Source of the DNA: CAYTGM01 sp964437365
Lineage (GTDB): Bacteria > Sumerlaeota > Sumerlaeia > SLMS01
Length of the DNA stretch: 64,000 bases
Assembly: GCA_964437365.1 (NCBI GenBank)
Contig: CAYTGM010000001.1
Coordinates: 496,001 to 560,000 of the forward strand
Direction: 5' to 3'
In this document: in pieces, positions 18,170 to 27,471 of the stretch
Position numbering within the stretch: the first letter of the stretch is position 1
Layout of the letters: every line of letters begins with the position of its first letter
The notes under the pieces: generated by a model
Seen by the model: the letters and a program-made list of their open reading frames with translations, nothing else
The model's database searches: none
Told to the model about the DNA's origin: nothing
Program-made: the position numbers and the translations under genes

Positions 18170-19432
18170 GTGTCGGTTGTAACTTCAAATCTCCCATTTA
18201 ATTCCAGAGCCCAGCGTACGGGCGATTCACCTATAGCGGGACTCATGAAAAAAACTGTGGAGGATCCTGAAATCCTCTCACTGGCGGCGGGATTCGTTGA
18301 TCAACCAACTCTTCCCAATGATCTCATGAAAAAAGCCATCGATGATCTCTTTTCTGAATCTTCGACGGCCCAGCGCGCCCTTCAGTATGGAATCACACCA
18401 GGACTCAGAGATCTGCGCCTGGCGCTTGCCGCGCGGCTCGAAAAACTCGGCATCGAGAATGTCGATCCTGAGTGCATTGTGATTTCGAATGGTGGCCAGC
18501 AGAGTCTCTTTACCGTCACTGAAACAATGGTCGATGTCGGTGATGTTGTTCTTGTTGAAGATCCAACATACTTCGTCTATATGGATGTGCTCAATGCTGC
18601 GGGTGCCAAAGTGATGGGTGTCTCCACCGATGAAGAAGGAATGGTTCCTGAGGCTCTTGAAGCACGTCTCAAGGAAATCAAGGCAGCTGGTCTTCGCGAC
18701 CGTCTTAAAATTCTCTATGTCATGAGCTACTACGCTAACCCGAAGGGTTGCAACATGTCAGAAGAAAGACGCCGGAAGCTATATGAAATCTATACACGCG
18801 AGTGTGACGCAAACGGGCAGTTTCTTCTGATAGAGGACGCTTCCTACCGCGATCTCTACCTTGAAGGAAAAGATGAACCTTACATTAAATCCTTCGATAA
18901 GAATAATGAACTTGTCTTTACACAGGGGACTTTCAGTAAAGCTTTTGCTCCAGGACTTCGCCTCGGCTGGAGCTATATGCCACCTTCAGTTCACCAGGCT
19001 GTCTGTCGCCAGAAAGCCTGCCAGGACTTTGGCTCATCCAATATGAATCAGTCACTCATGGCCAATCTGTTAAAGTCCGGCTCCTATGAAGTTGCGGCTG
19101 AGAGATTTCGCGACCGCTATCGCAAAAAGCGTGATGTTATGATTAACGCCCTGAAAGAGTATTGGCCAGATGATACAGACATCCTCTATCCTTTTGGTGG
19201 ACTCTATGTCTGGGTAAGTATTCCCGGAATCGATACAGATCCAGGTTCAGAATTTCTGAATAAGGTTCTTGAGAAAAAAGTTCTATATGTTCCTGGCTAT
19301 TACTGCTTCTGTGAGGATACGCAGGAGCCAAAACCAACTAATAGCATGAGACTTTGCTACGGCTCAGTAGGAATCGATGAGATGCCTGAGGCACTCAAAC
19401 GGATGGGCGAAGTTATTAAGGCGATGCGATAG
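18170..19432 (+). CDS. PLP-dependent class I/II aminotransferase (2-aminoadipate/aromatic type)
   Basis: A fold-type I aminotransferase of 420 aa. The substrate-binding N-terminal motif SLAAGFVDQPTLP is followed by ALQYGITPGLRDLR, typical of the LysN/ARO8-like subgroup. The cofactor Lys is K257 in TQGTFSKAFAPGLRLGW. The pyridine-binding Asp is D223 in IEDASYRDL, and N190 lies in MSYYANPKG. It probably transfers amino groups between an amino acid and 2-oxoglutarate in the cytoplasm; the substrate is not settled. Translation starts at GTG 18170, nine bases after GGAG. It stands as a single gene between the GT-C-like gene and the cdaA operon. Confidence 0.85.
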   Translation: MSVVTSNLPFNSRAQRTGDSPIAGLMKKTVEDPEILSLAAGFVDQPTLPNDLMKKAIDDLFSESSTAQRALQYGITPGLRDLRLALAARLEKLGIENVDPECIVISNGGQQSLFTVTETMVDVGDVVLVEDPTYFVYMDVLNAAGAKVMGVSTDEEGMVPEALEARLKEIKAAGLRDRLKILYVMSYYANPKGCNMSEERRRKLYEIYTRECDANGQFLLIEDASYRDLYLEGKDEPYIKSFDKNNELVFTQGTFSKAFAPGLRLGWSYMPPSVHQAVCRQKACQDFGSSNMNQSLMANLLKSGSYEVAAERFRDRYRKKRDVMINALKEYWPDDTDILYPFGGLYVWVSIPGIDTDPGSEFLNKVLEKKVLYVPGYYCFCEDTQEPKPTNSMRLCYGSVGIDEMPEALKRMGEVIKAMR

Positions 19433-19557
19433 GTGATTGTGTTGAAAGTAAGCAACTCTTCTGAAGGTAACCTATCAGCTGGAAGTGAGCCCTTTCAGAT
19501 TTGACAGTCTTTTCCATCTTGAGACACTTTAAGTTATCTGTCTTTGAATAGGACGGC

Positions 19558-20346
19558 ATGGATCGAATACTGACAATATTCCAGACGATTCGAAGCGAGG
19601 ATCTCGTTGATATCCTCCTTGTTTCGCTTATCTTCTATGTCGTCTTCGTTATTATTAAAGAATCACGATCCTTTACCGCCCTCCGTGGACTTGTGGCCCT
19701 TATCCTTGGCGGGGTGTTCATCTGGCTGATTGCCCGTGTCTCAAACCTGATTGCCACTTCGTGGGTTCTCGAGCAGTCTCTCACTCTTGTTCTGATTGTC
19801 TTCGTTATTCTCTTTCAAAATGAGTTGAAAAAAGCTCTTACGGACTTCGGGCAGACATCGATTTTTTCTCCCTTTATCAGTAGCTCACAATTCGAGCTGG
19901 ATGAAATTATCAAAGCTGTTGTTCGTATGTCAGAGCGTCGCATTGGTGCTCTGATCGCTATTGAACGACGGGACAGCCTGAATCCGTATATCGAGGTGGG
20001 AACGAGTACTGACTCAGAAGTCAGCTCGGAATTAATCCGAACGATCTTCGCCCTCCAGACGCCACTTCATGATGGAGCTGTGATCCTCAGAAACAATCGC
20101 ATCGCTGCAGCCGGATGTCTTTTACCTCTCTCTGAGAACCCTAAGCTTCCCAAAGACCTCGGAACCCGGCATCGTGCTGGCATTGGACTGACAGAAGAAA
20201 CAGATGCTGTAACCATTATCTGCTCGGAAGAGACTGGAACAATTTCGATCGCGTACGGCGGAAAGTTGGAGCGCGGTGAGACTGCAGAAACACTGAAGAC
20301 AAAGCTGAAAGCACTCTTTGAATTTCAGGAAGAGGAGGAGAGCTGA
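19558..20346 (+). CDS. cdaA: Diadenylate cyclase CdaA
   Basis: CdaA makes the second messenger c-di-AMP from two ATP molecules. About three N-terminal membrane helices (residues 15-90) precede a DisA_N catalytic domain. The two active-site motifs are intact: DGA at 172-174 in PLHDGAVILRNN, and RHR at 204-206 in LGTRHRAGIGLTEET. At 262 aa it has family length. The gene overlaps the next start by one base (TGATG), so it is translationally coupled to the YbbR protein, as in Firmicutes cdaA-cdaR. c-di-AMP commonly controls potassium and osmolyte transport, which is of interest given the antiporter and ectoine genes nearby. Confidence 0.95.
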   Translation: MDRILTIFQTIRSEDLVDILLVSLIFYVVFVIIKESRSFTALRGLVALILGGVFIWLIARVSNLIATSWVLEQSLTLVLIVFVILFQNELKKALTDFGQTSIFSPFISSSQFELDEIIKAVVRMSERRIGALIAIERRDSLNPYIEVGTSTDSEVSSELIRTIFALQTPLHDGAVILRNNRIAAAGCLLPLSENPKLPKDLGTRHRAGIGLTEETDAVTIICSEETGTISIAYGGKLERGETAETLKTKLKALFEFQEEEES

Positions 20347-21440
20347 TGCCCAGTCCTTCCTCTGCGAGAAGCCTCACCTCGAATCTCCTTCTGCTCTTTT
20401 TGTCGCTTATATGCGGAACCGGCGTCTGGCTCGTTGTTCAGCTCTCTGAACGTGACGAAATTACACTTCTCTTGCCGGTTGAAGTTGTTAATCTCGATCC
20501 TACTGTAAAGCTGACACTTGGTCGAAACAGTGTGAAAGTCCGGTTTGCTCTACCTTCCACAGAGCTCAACAAGATGGATCCTGCAAATTTTTATGTGGAG
20601 ATCGACTACCGGGAAATCGCCGCTGACGAAACCATCACACTTGAAGACAAGGGGTTCATTGCCTTGTCCAGAACGATGGTGCGTGCCAGAAACACGAATG
20701 AAATTGATATGGATCTGCTGAATATCAACGTGACCGAAGTGCTTGTGACCCAGGTGGCCTACGAAGCTTCCCGAAGAACAATCCCTGCCATTATAGAACC
20801 TCAGATCAGTGGAAGACCAGCGAGCGGATATGTCGTGCGAGAAAATGGTGTCGATGTTGAAGAAGGAAAAGAGATAACTGCTGTGCTGGAGGCCTGGAAG
20901 CAGGAAGAGCTGAGAAATGGCGGAGTTGAAACACTGAAGATTACAACAGAGCCCGTAAATATACAGGGTGCCAACAATACGATACGCGAACCGGTAGAAC
21001 TCGTCCTCCCTGAAGGAGTCAGGCTCTCTCAGGACAGTGCGAGCTGGAGAACCGTGATTGTAGATATTGAAGAACAGATAATCACACGGACTCTTGAAGA
21101 TATAGACCTTGTCTATCGCTTTATTTCTCGCAACGAGAACCTTGAAGCGACCTTTAATCCCTCTGTTGTTGATATTGAAATCAGAGGAACACAAAGTGCC
21201 GTTTCCTCGATTACAGGCGATATGATCGTCTTCGGCTACGAAGGTGTTGTGGAAAGATCAGGAGAAACACGTGAAGTCCCTGTTGAAGCAAGACTGAGAA
21301 ATATCGATGATGACATCCGACGCGAGATACAAACACTTGATGTAAATCCACCAGTGGTAGAGATTACGATCAAACGCGCCGAAGGCGAAGATGATGTAGA
21401 AAACCAGACGGACCCCTCTGAATCTGCAGAGACAGAATAA
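20346..21440 (+). CDS. YbbR-domain protein, CdaA partner (CdaR-like)
   Basis: This 364-aa protein has one N-terminal membrane anchor (residues about 12-30, LLLLFLSLICGTGVWLVV). The remainder is extracytoplasmic and made of YbbR-like beta domains. Segments such as VEVVNLDPTVKL, PAIIEPQISGRPASGYVV and DIEIRGTQSAVSSI mark successive repeats. YbbR proteins such as CdaR bind and modulate CdaA through the membrane. The one-base overlap with cdaA supports that pairing. The tail after about residue 345 is acidic and probably disordered. Confidence 0.88.
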   Translation: MPSPSSARSLTSNLLLLFLSLICGTGVWLVVQLSERDEITLLLPVEVVNLDPTVKLTLGRNSVKVRFALPSTELNKMDPANFYVEIDYREIAADETITLEDKGFIALSRTMVRARNTNEIDMDLLNINVTEVLVTQVAYEASRRTIPAIIEPQISGRPASGYVVRENGVDVEEGKEITAVLEAWKQEELRNGGVETLKITTEPVNIQGANNTIREPVELVLPEGVRLSQDSASWRTVIVDIEEQIITRTLEDIDLVYRFISRNENLEATFNPSVVDIEIRGTQSAVSSITGDMIVFGYEGVVERSGETREVPVEARLRNIDDDIRREIQTLDVNPPVVEITIKRAEGEDDVENQTDPSESAETE

Positions 21441-21504
21441 TAGTCATTTTGCAGTTCCACTAGAATAAACCGTGAAGAGGGTATCGCCAGGAGAGAACAA
21501 GACG

Positions 21505-22245
21505 ATGACCAAACTATGTGTAAATATCGACCATGTCGCGACCGTCAGAAACGCTCGCGGAGAGCAAGAGCCTGATCCCCTCCACGCGGCCGTCCTCTGT
21601 GAGTTGGCAGGAGCCTGCGGGATCACCTTTCACCTTCGTGAAGACCGTCGACATATCCGAGATGAAGACGCTTTTGCACTCAAGAGAATTACTAAAGGAC
21701 TCTTGAATATGGAAATGGCAGCCACCGATGAAATGCTGGCGATCTCGTTGGAACTGCGTCCCGACCAGGTTACTCTGGTTCCCGAAAAACGGGAAGAACT
21801 GACCACCGAAGGTGGACTCGATGTTCAAGGTAATTATAAACGTATAGCTGAGATCACAGGTAAGCTGAAGGAAGGTGGCATAGTTGTCAGTCACTTTATC
21901 GATCCGATTCATGACCAGGTCGAAGCGTCAGCCAAATCCGGCGCAACTCATGTCGAGTTTCACACGGGAAGCTATGCGAGATACTATGACTCAGATAAAG
22001 AAGCTGCAGGGAAAGAACTGCTGCGACTTCAGGAAGCAAGCAAGAGCGGACAAAAAGCGGGGCTCGTTATTAATGCGGGGCATGGGTTAAATTACAGGAA
22101 TGTTCGTCCCGTCGCGTCTATCCCTGATATGAACGAGTTAAACATTGGACACGCCATTATTGGAAGATCAATTTTTACAGGACTGGATCGTGCCGTTAGA
22201 GACATGATTGATCTGATTAACCTTCCTCCTGTGGAGACGCTTTAG
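21505..22245 (+). CDS. pdxJ: Pyridoxine 5'-phosphate synthase (PdxJ)
   Basis: PdxJ condenses 1-deoxyxylulose 5-phosphate with 3-amino-2-oxopropyl phosphate, the last ring-forming step of DXP-dependent vitamin B6 synthesis. The TIM-barrel enzyme opens with KLCVNIDHVATVRNARG, the family signature. Later it shows TFHLREDRRHIRDED, an AEITG helix, HVEFHTGSYARYY, and GLVINAGHGLNYRNV near the phosphate site. The start is ATG 21505, preceded by AGGAG; an upstream in-frame GTG at 21472 would add 11 unlikely residues. The product is 246 aa. It lies 64 bases after the YbbR gene, probably in the same transcript. PLP links functionally to the aminotransferase upstream. Confidence 0.95.
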   Translation: MTKLCVNIDHVATVRNARGEQEPDPLHAAVLCELAGACGITFHLREDRRHIRDEDAFALKRITKGLLNMEMAATDEMLAISLELRPDQVTLVPEKREELTTEGGLDVQGNYKRIAEITGKLKEGGIVVSHFIDPIHDQVEASAKSGATHVEFHTGSYARYYDSDKEAAGKELLRLQEASKSGQKAGLVINAGHGLNYRNVRPVASIPDMNELNIGHAIIGRSIFTGLDRAVRDMIDLINLPPVETL

Positions 22246-22615
22246 GTTCGGTTTCTGACACATACTTTTGTGGTGTATTATACTCACTCTAATTCTCAAC
22301 AGAAGAACGAATGAGCCCTCATTCAGGTCACTCTAGTCCAGAATTCTGAGAATCCTCAGACCTTTCAAGAAAAACTTAATGAACCTAAGTTGACTTTCCT
22401 TGAAAAGAAACCCATACTTATTAAACCGTAAAAGCTCTAAGAGAAGACAGAGATTTCTACCTATGTCAAATATCCCATTATCTCTGAAAGATGATGGCAG
22501 GTTTCTCTGATTCGAATTAAAACTCCATCATTATCAGGAGTCAGATCGAAAGGAGCGGCGGGAGTCAGCCAAACCATATTCAAACCCAGAAGGGGAGAAT
22601 GAGGAGAAAGAACCG
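22246..22615. other. Intergenic region pdxJ to WD40 gene
   Basis: A 370-base A+T-rich gap with no convincing gene. It holds a small hairpin, GAATGA-GCCC-TCATTC at 22309-22324, without a T-run, and a candidate promoter at 22390-22418. The last 30 bases are purine-rich and contain the ribosome-binding sites for the WD40 gene. Confidence 0.5.
22390..22418 (+). promoter_or_regulatory. Candidate promoter for the WD40 gene
   Basis: TTGACT (22390-22395), a 17-base spacer and CATACT (22413-22418) form a fair sigma70-like match, about 200 bases before the start codon. The implied leader is long. Confidence 0.35.
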
Positions 22616-24490
22616 ATGATGACGCGTTTGAACCAGACTGTGAGACTGGCCTTTTCATTGGGAGCCTTTTGGATCGTTCAGGAGCTACCTGCAGTTACTG
22701 AGCTCCAGCCGATTTGGAAAGTTGGGATAGGACACTATGAGACAGGAGAGTTTTCTCCTGATGGAAGCGTCGTTGCCACCAGCCTTCAGAGAAATGGAGC
22801 CGTTCTTTGGGATGGAAATACTGGTGCTTTTATCCGTAAAATCGATTCCAGTTCTAATGGGGGAGTGGCATTCAATGCAAACGGATCCGTCATTCACCTT
22901 GGAGGTGATGGGGCATACGATGTTAATACTGGTGTCAAAGTTTATGCGTACGACCCTCAACCTTTTGCCGAGTGTATTGATGTTTCACCGACAGGCGACC
23001 ACGTTGCCACGGGTGATCACCGCAGTGGAGAAGTCTTTATACACAGTGCGGATACGGGATTATTGATAACGACGCTTCTGGCGCATGCTGAAAATGAGAC
23101 GATCGTAGATGTAGAGTTTTCCCCAGATGGTTTGCTTCTCGCAACCGCTTCCTCAGATGGAACCGCCAAGGTGTGGAATACCGAAACCTGGACGGTTGCC
23201 TTCGAACGAAACGATCATGATGACAGTTATTATGGATCAACAACAAACCTTCTCTTCAACCCTGTTGAAGATGAGCTCCTCATTCGCACCGAAGATAGTG
23301 TTATTGCGGTCGACACCGTAGACGGCGATCTGTTGCGCAGCTACGGTATTGTTAATGGGAAGTTAGGTATGGGGATTGACCTTACGCGTGGCACTCTCTT
23401 ACTGGCCAGCGGTACGCATATATATACCTATGAATATATAAATGGAGTTGAAGAAAGTTCCATTAGCTGGTCAAAGCTTCCTGAACAATCACACACGGTT
23501 TTTTCTCCCGATACTGCCAGATTCATCGCTATGCGGGATATAGACCCCCTTGCGAGTATTCACCTGTGTAGCCGTGCTGACAACAGCACCATTGCACCCC
23601 TCCAGGGACTCAGTGTCATCAATGTCGATGGGGGGATTGTCTCAGACACTTGCTACGTGATCGGGTGGTCAGGAACTGCCTCCCTCATCTCTGAAGCAGA
23701 CGGCACCTTGGTAAAATCATTCCGCTTCTCGACGTCATATAGTGATCGTGCGCTTGTCTTGCCTATTGATGAGACGCTTATAGCTGCCTATCAGGGGACA
23801 ATGGATGGAAAACTTCGCTATTATGATACTGCGACCGAAAGCCTTCTGTCGATTACAGAAGAGGGACACCCAGATGAAATCCTGGACATGGTTCTTTCCC
23901 CGGATGGAACCATGATCTTAACGGGATGCGGGGACGGGTTCGCTAGATTGTTTGACGCAGCGAGCGGCGACCTAATCCATACGTTTCAGGGATCAAATAA
24001 TGGTGTTTATGCGGTTCAGTTCATGCCAGACAATTCCGCATGCCTTGTCCCAACCGATATCGGCGAGTTTGATCTATACGATGTGGTCACTGGTTCAAGT
24101 CTTGGTCAATTCTCAGCAACCTCTACATCACTATTGGGAGAAATACAGAGCTTTTCTGTATCAAGTGATGGCACATTGATCTACGCTGCAGGCACATCTG
24201 TAACGCAATGTTTTGAGACTACCTCGTCAACTCCGCTTCGAATGATTACTGGAGGTGGTGACATCGCTCTCAGTCCTGACGACCAATTTCTCGTTCTACC
24301 ATCACGAAACAGGGTTTCTCATGCGGAGACAGGAATTCATATTGCAACTATGAGGCTTAGAAATGTGGAGCGCGTTCAATGGGCGAAAGACGGAAAACGT
24401 ATTGTGACGGTGGAGTATTTTGGCGAAACAACCATGTGGGACTTTCAACCGATCAGTCAACTTCAACCTACGTCGTGGAGTACGCACTGA
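22616..24490 (+). CDS. Secreted or periplasmic WD40-repeat beta-propeller protein
   Basis: This 624-aa protein begins with a basic n-region and a hydrophobic stretch, RLAFSLGAFWIVQELPAV, consistent with a signal peptide. The remainder is a chain of WD40-like blades. Examples are FSPDGSVVATS, FSPDGLLLATASSDGTAKVWN (second half) and LSPDGTMILTGCGDGFARLF. The blades suggest one or two propellers for protein interaction. No catalytic domain is seen. Two ATGs overlap at 22616 and 22619, and GGGGAG/GAGGAG lies upstream. It is a single gene, convergent with rarD. Partners and function are unknown. Confidence 0.75.
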   Translation: MMTRLNQTVRLAFSLGAFWIVQELPAVTELQPIWKVGIGHYETGEFSPDGSVVATSLQRNGAVLWDGNTGAFIRKIDSSSNGGVAFNANGSVIHLGGDGAYDVNTGVKVYAYDPQPFAECIDVSPTGDHVATGDHRSGEVFIHSADTGLLITTLLAHAENETIVDVEFSPDGLLLATASSDGTAKVWNTETWTVAFERNDHDDSYYGSTTNLLFNPVEDELLIRTEDSVIAVDTVDGDLLRSYGIVNGKLGMGIDLTRGTLLLASGTHIYTYEYINGVEESSISWSKLPEQSHTVFSPDTARFIAMRDIDPLASIHLCSRADNSTIAPLQGLSVINVDGGIVSDTCYVIGWSGTASLISEADGTLVKSFRFSTSYSDRALVLPIDETLIAAYQGTMDGKLRYYDTATESLLSITEEGHPDEILDMVLSPDGTMILTGCGDGFARLFDAASGDLIHTFQGSNNGVYAVQFMPDNSACLVPTDIGEFDLYDVVTGSSLGQFSATSTSLLGEIQSFSVSSDGTLIYAAGTSVTQCFETTSSTPLRMITGGGDIALSPDDQFLVLPSRNRVSHAETGIHIATMRLRNVERVQWAKDGKRIVTVEYFGETTMWDFQPISQLQPTSWSTH

Positions 24491-24669
24491 AACAAAGGGG
24501 AGATCTCAGCAGAACTGTACGAGCGCAAGTAGATTAAGAGGCAGGTTGTATCTGAAACAGTATCCTTGTTGGGATCGAAGCACACTGACTTTTCCTTGTA
24601 TATGGGAGCTTTTGTATATAAATTGGCGCGATAGCGACTTTTCAGATCTTTAGATATAACTCTGCGTTC

Positions 24670-25605
24670 TCACCTCTTGCGGTTTCGCCGAAACTCTCTC
24701 AACAGGTGTGTCGTATAGATACCCAAAGCGATCCAGATAATCACGAAGGAGATTGCTTTCCCCGTTGAGAAGTCCTCGCCAAAGAGAAAGATTGCCACGA
24801 GGAACTGCAACGTTGGAGCTGTATATTGGAGAATCCCAACAGCAGTGAGAGGTATTCTTCGAGCCCCCGAAGCAAACAGCAGAAGTGGCGTTGCCGTTAC
24901 AATTCCCGCGAAACTCAGAATGAGCCCTGTTGGGAAAAAGTCCTCCACAAAAGCACCGCCAGGAGCACCGTTCGCAAAGAAGAGCAGATAGAAAACACAT
25001 GGGAGAAAGAGATATGCCGTTTCCATCAGTAGACCCTCGATAGACCCAAGCGGCATCGTCTTTCTCAATAATCCATAGAAACCGAAACTGAAAGCGAGAA
25101 GTAGAGAGACCCATGGAAGTATCCCGAGCAACACTATCTGAACCAGTACTCCACATGTTGCAACAACAACGCTGATCAGAGGGAGCCTTTTCATCCGTTC
25201 GCCTAAAAAGAGGTATCCCAATGCGACACTTACAAGTGGGTTTATGAAGTACCCAAGTGAAGCCTCAAGTACACGCTGGTGGGTAACGGCCCAGATAAAG
25301 ACCAGCCAGTTTGTACAGATGCATAAAGTTGATAAAAGGACGGTCAGAGCAACCTTACGACGTTTCATCAATCGAATCAGGTCGTACCAGCCTGATTTGT
25401 ATGTACACAAAAGGGCGAGAAGGAGCAAAGACCAGATAACTCGATGACAAAGTACTTCAAACGGGGCAAGGTGACTGACAACTTTAAAGTAGATGGGTAT
25501 GAACCCCCACAGCGCATAAGAAGAGAAGGCAAAGAGGACACCTTTAAGATCGATGCGGTCGGGTTGGGAGCTCAATCGGGTATCCCCTTTGAGGAAAATT
25601 ACCAT
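24670..25605 (-). CDS. rarD: RarD-type EamA-family permease
   Basis: A ten-helix drug/metabolite transporter of 311 aa in the inner membrane. The N-terminus GVLFAFSSYALWGFIPIYFK, then FEVLCHRVIWSLL and LVFIWAVTHQRVLEASLGYF, are characteristic of RarD (chloramphenicol-sensitive protein family). The second EamA repeat includes PLTAVGILQYTAPTLQFL. Natural substrates of RarD proteins are poorly defined. The ATG at 25605 is the only good start. It is convergent with the WD40 gene and divergent from the histidine kinase. Confidence 0.85.
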   Translation of the reverse strand: MVIFLKGDTRLSSQPDRIDLKGVLFAFSSYALWGFIPIYFKVVSHLAPFEVLCHRVIWSLLLLALLCTYKSGWYDLIRLMKRRKVALTVLLSTLCICTNWLVFIWAVTHQRVLEASLGYFINPLVSVALGYLFLGERMKRLPLISVVVATCGVLVQIVLLGILPWVSLLLAFSFGFYGLLRKTMPLGSIEGLLMETAYLFLPCVFYLLFFANGAPGGAFVEDFFPTGLILSFAGIVTATPLLLFASGARRIPLTAVGILQYTAPTLQFLVAIFLFGEDFSTGKAISFVIIWIALGIYTTHLLREFRRNRKR

Positions 25606-25718
25606 CGGACAGTGACATAACCGAGGGTTCTGTCAGAATCGGAACAGGTATCGAAAAGTACCCGGGAATTCATTTGAGGGACAATGAGAAGGACAGGTAA
25701 ATTTCTCCTTTCCTTGAT

Positions 25719-25739
25719 GCACACTCCTATATAGTGTGC
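25719..25739. repeat. Inverted repeat between rarD and the histidine kinase gene
   Basis: GCACACT (25719-25725) and AGTGTGC (25733-25739) flank CCTATAT, so the dyad overlaps a TATA-rich core. It could be an operator in the divergent rarD/kinase promoter region. A matching -35 at the right distance is not apparent. Confidence 0.4.
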
Positions 25740-25815
25740 TTGAAACATGCTTAAGGATCATTGGGGCTGACCTTATTTACCCCTCAGCAAATCTAAAATC
25801 ATCAAGTTCAAGACC

Positions 25816-27471
25816 GTGAAAAGCTCGCAACCATCAAAGACCCAGACAGAGCAGTTCCTGGACCTCCTTCAAACCTCCAAAGGGTTTGCCATGGTTGTCT
25901 ATGATCAGAATCTTGTTATCAAAGAATTCACTCGTAGCGCCGAGAGAATGTTCGGCTATCGGGCATCCAATTTAGCCCACAAGCTGGACCATCGAACTTT
26001 GCATGTTGATGATTCACTCAAGCTCCTGGCAGAGAAGGCCGGAGGCTTTGGCGTTGCCGATACAGAAGCATTCGTAAAACTGAAGAACCATGAGAAGCTT
26101 CATGTAAAGATAACGGCAAAGCTTGATGATGAGAAAAATGTTTATTGTCTCTATCAGGACTTTTCAGATGTACAGCGGCTTTCCGAACAACTCGAGGATT
26201 TAAGAGATCGAATTCGATCCGATATGCAGCAGTCAGAAAAAGAAGCTGAGTTTCTCCGCGAATTGCTGCTTCATACAAATGAAACGGTACAGATCGCTAT
26301 CGCCGCTGCAGAGTTGCATTCAGGGATGATTGCTTATGTGAATGACAGTTTCGAGAAACTCACAGGTCTTGATAGAATGGAGGTCTTCTCCCAGACTTTC
26401 GATCAGGTCTTCAAAGAGTTTCCTGAGACGTGCGGTTATCTTTGTGGCTATACAGAGAAAGTCAGGAAATATGCCACCGAGAGCGGACCAAACCCAGGCA
26501 AAGGGCGCTGGGAGGTTGAGTTCAGAACGGGCAGGAAAAGCATCGAAGTTTACGGCCGCCCCATCGTTGTGGAAGGCCATGATAATCAGTATATGCTGAT
26601 TCTGATAGAGGACTATACAGACCGGCAGCGCCTGCAGATGCAACTGGTGCAGTCAGAAAAACTGGCAGCTATTGGACAGCTTGCCGCTGGTGTGGCCCAT
26701 GAAATCAGAAACCCAATCGCAACGATCTTTAACGCTCTCTATGATCTGAAAGATATACTTGAGGACCCTACGGAAGAAGTGCTCGACGACTTGAATATCG
26801 CAACAGAAGAAGTTCAGCGTGTTCAGGCTATTATCACAAACATGCTTGATTTTGCACGCGATTCTGAGAATCAGTCCGGAAAAACAGAACTTACCGATGC
26901 ACTTCGAAAGACCATGCGGCTCGTCCAGCATGACCTGCAGAACAAGAGAATCAATGTAGATCTCGATCTGGAGGAGATGGTGGAAGTTCAAATTACCAAC
27001 AATTCACTGAAACAAATCTTGATCAATCTTATTACAAACGCTGCCCAGGCCATGCCCGAAGGGGGAACTCTTTCGATCAAGACCCAGACAAAGTCAGGTC
27101 AGGTGGCTCGAAAACAAGTTGCCGATTCAGCCATTGCCAACGCTGGCTTCTCGCCGGGCGAGAAGGATTTGAGACATTCAGAGGATCTACTCGATCTTTC
27201 TTCGACCAATGACCCTGAAGTTGATGACTATACGATGCATGCCGTCATCGAAATCTCTGATACAGGAGTCGGAATTCCCAGCAAGGTCCTCCCCAATGTG
27301 TTTAACCCTTTCTTCACCACAAAGGCTCCGGGAAGTGGTACAGGGTTAGGTCTGTCTGTCGTTCACTCCCTCATACACGAAGCCGGAGGAGCCATTTCTG
27401 TTACTTCACAGGTTGGTCATGGCACCACCTTCACGATCGAGCTTCCCTGCGTTCCTGATGATAACGATTAA
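25816..27471 (+). CDS. PAS-domain sensor histidine kinase (orphan)
   Basis: A soluble 551-aa two-component kinase with no membrane helices. Two PAS-like sensor domains (about 15-120 and 150-270), joined by a coiled linker, precede a HisKA domain. The phosphoacceptor is H295 in AAGVAHEIRNPIATI. The HATPase domain has its N-box NLITNAAQAMPEGG (about 404-417), G1 DTGVGIP (about 482), F-box FNPFFTTK and G2 GSGTGLGLSVV. About 48 extra residues (426-473) lie between the N-box and G1, longer than usual. The start is assigned to GTG 25816, which lacks a clear ribosome-binding site. No response regulator is adjacent. Its 3' end overlaps the next gene by 14 bases. Confidence 0.88.
   Translation: MKSSQPSKTQTEQFLDLLQTSKGFAMVVYDQNLVIKEFTRSAERMFGYRASNLAHKLDHRTLHVDDSLKLLAEKAGGFGVADTEAFVKLKNHEKLHVKITAKLDDEKNVYCLYQDFSDVQRLSEQLEDLRDRIRSDMQQSEKEAEFLRELLLHTNETVQIAIAAAELHSGMIAYVNDSFEKLTGLDRMEVFSQTFDQVFKEFPETCGYLCGYTEKVRKYATESGPNPGKGRWEVEFRTGRKSIEVYGRPIVVEGHDNQYMLILIEDYTDRQRLQMQLVQSEKLAAIGQLAAGVAHEIRNPIATIFNALYDLKDILEDPTEEVLDDLNIATEEVQRVQAIITNMLDFARDSENQSGKTELTDALRKTMRLVQHDLQNKRINVDLDLEEMVEVQITNNSLKQILINLITNAAQAMPEGGTLSIKTQTKSGQVARKQVADSAIANAGFSPGEKDLRHSEDLLDLSSTNDPEVDDYTMHAVIEISDTGVGIPSKVLPNVFNPFFTTKAPGSGTGLGLSVVHSLIHEAGGAISVTSQVGHGTTFTIELPCVPDDND

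Noticed and set aside
20550..21194. 214-codon minus-strand open frame
   Set aside because: It is antisense to the YbbR-domain gene; composition is Cys/His/Phe-rich and erratic, with no ribosome-binding site.
24650..25156. 168-codon minus-strand frame
   Set aside because: It overlaps rarD in another frame on the same strand; rarD has the family motifs and membrane helices.
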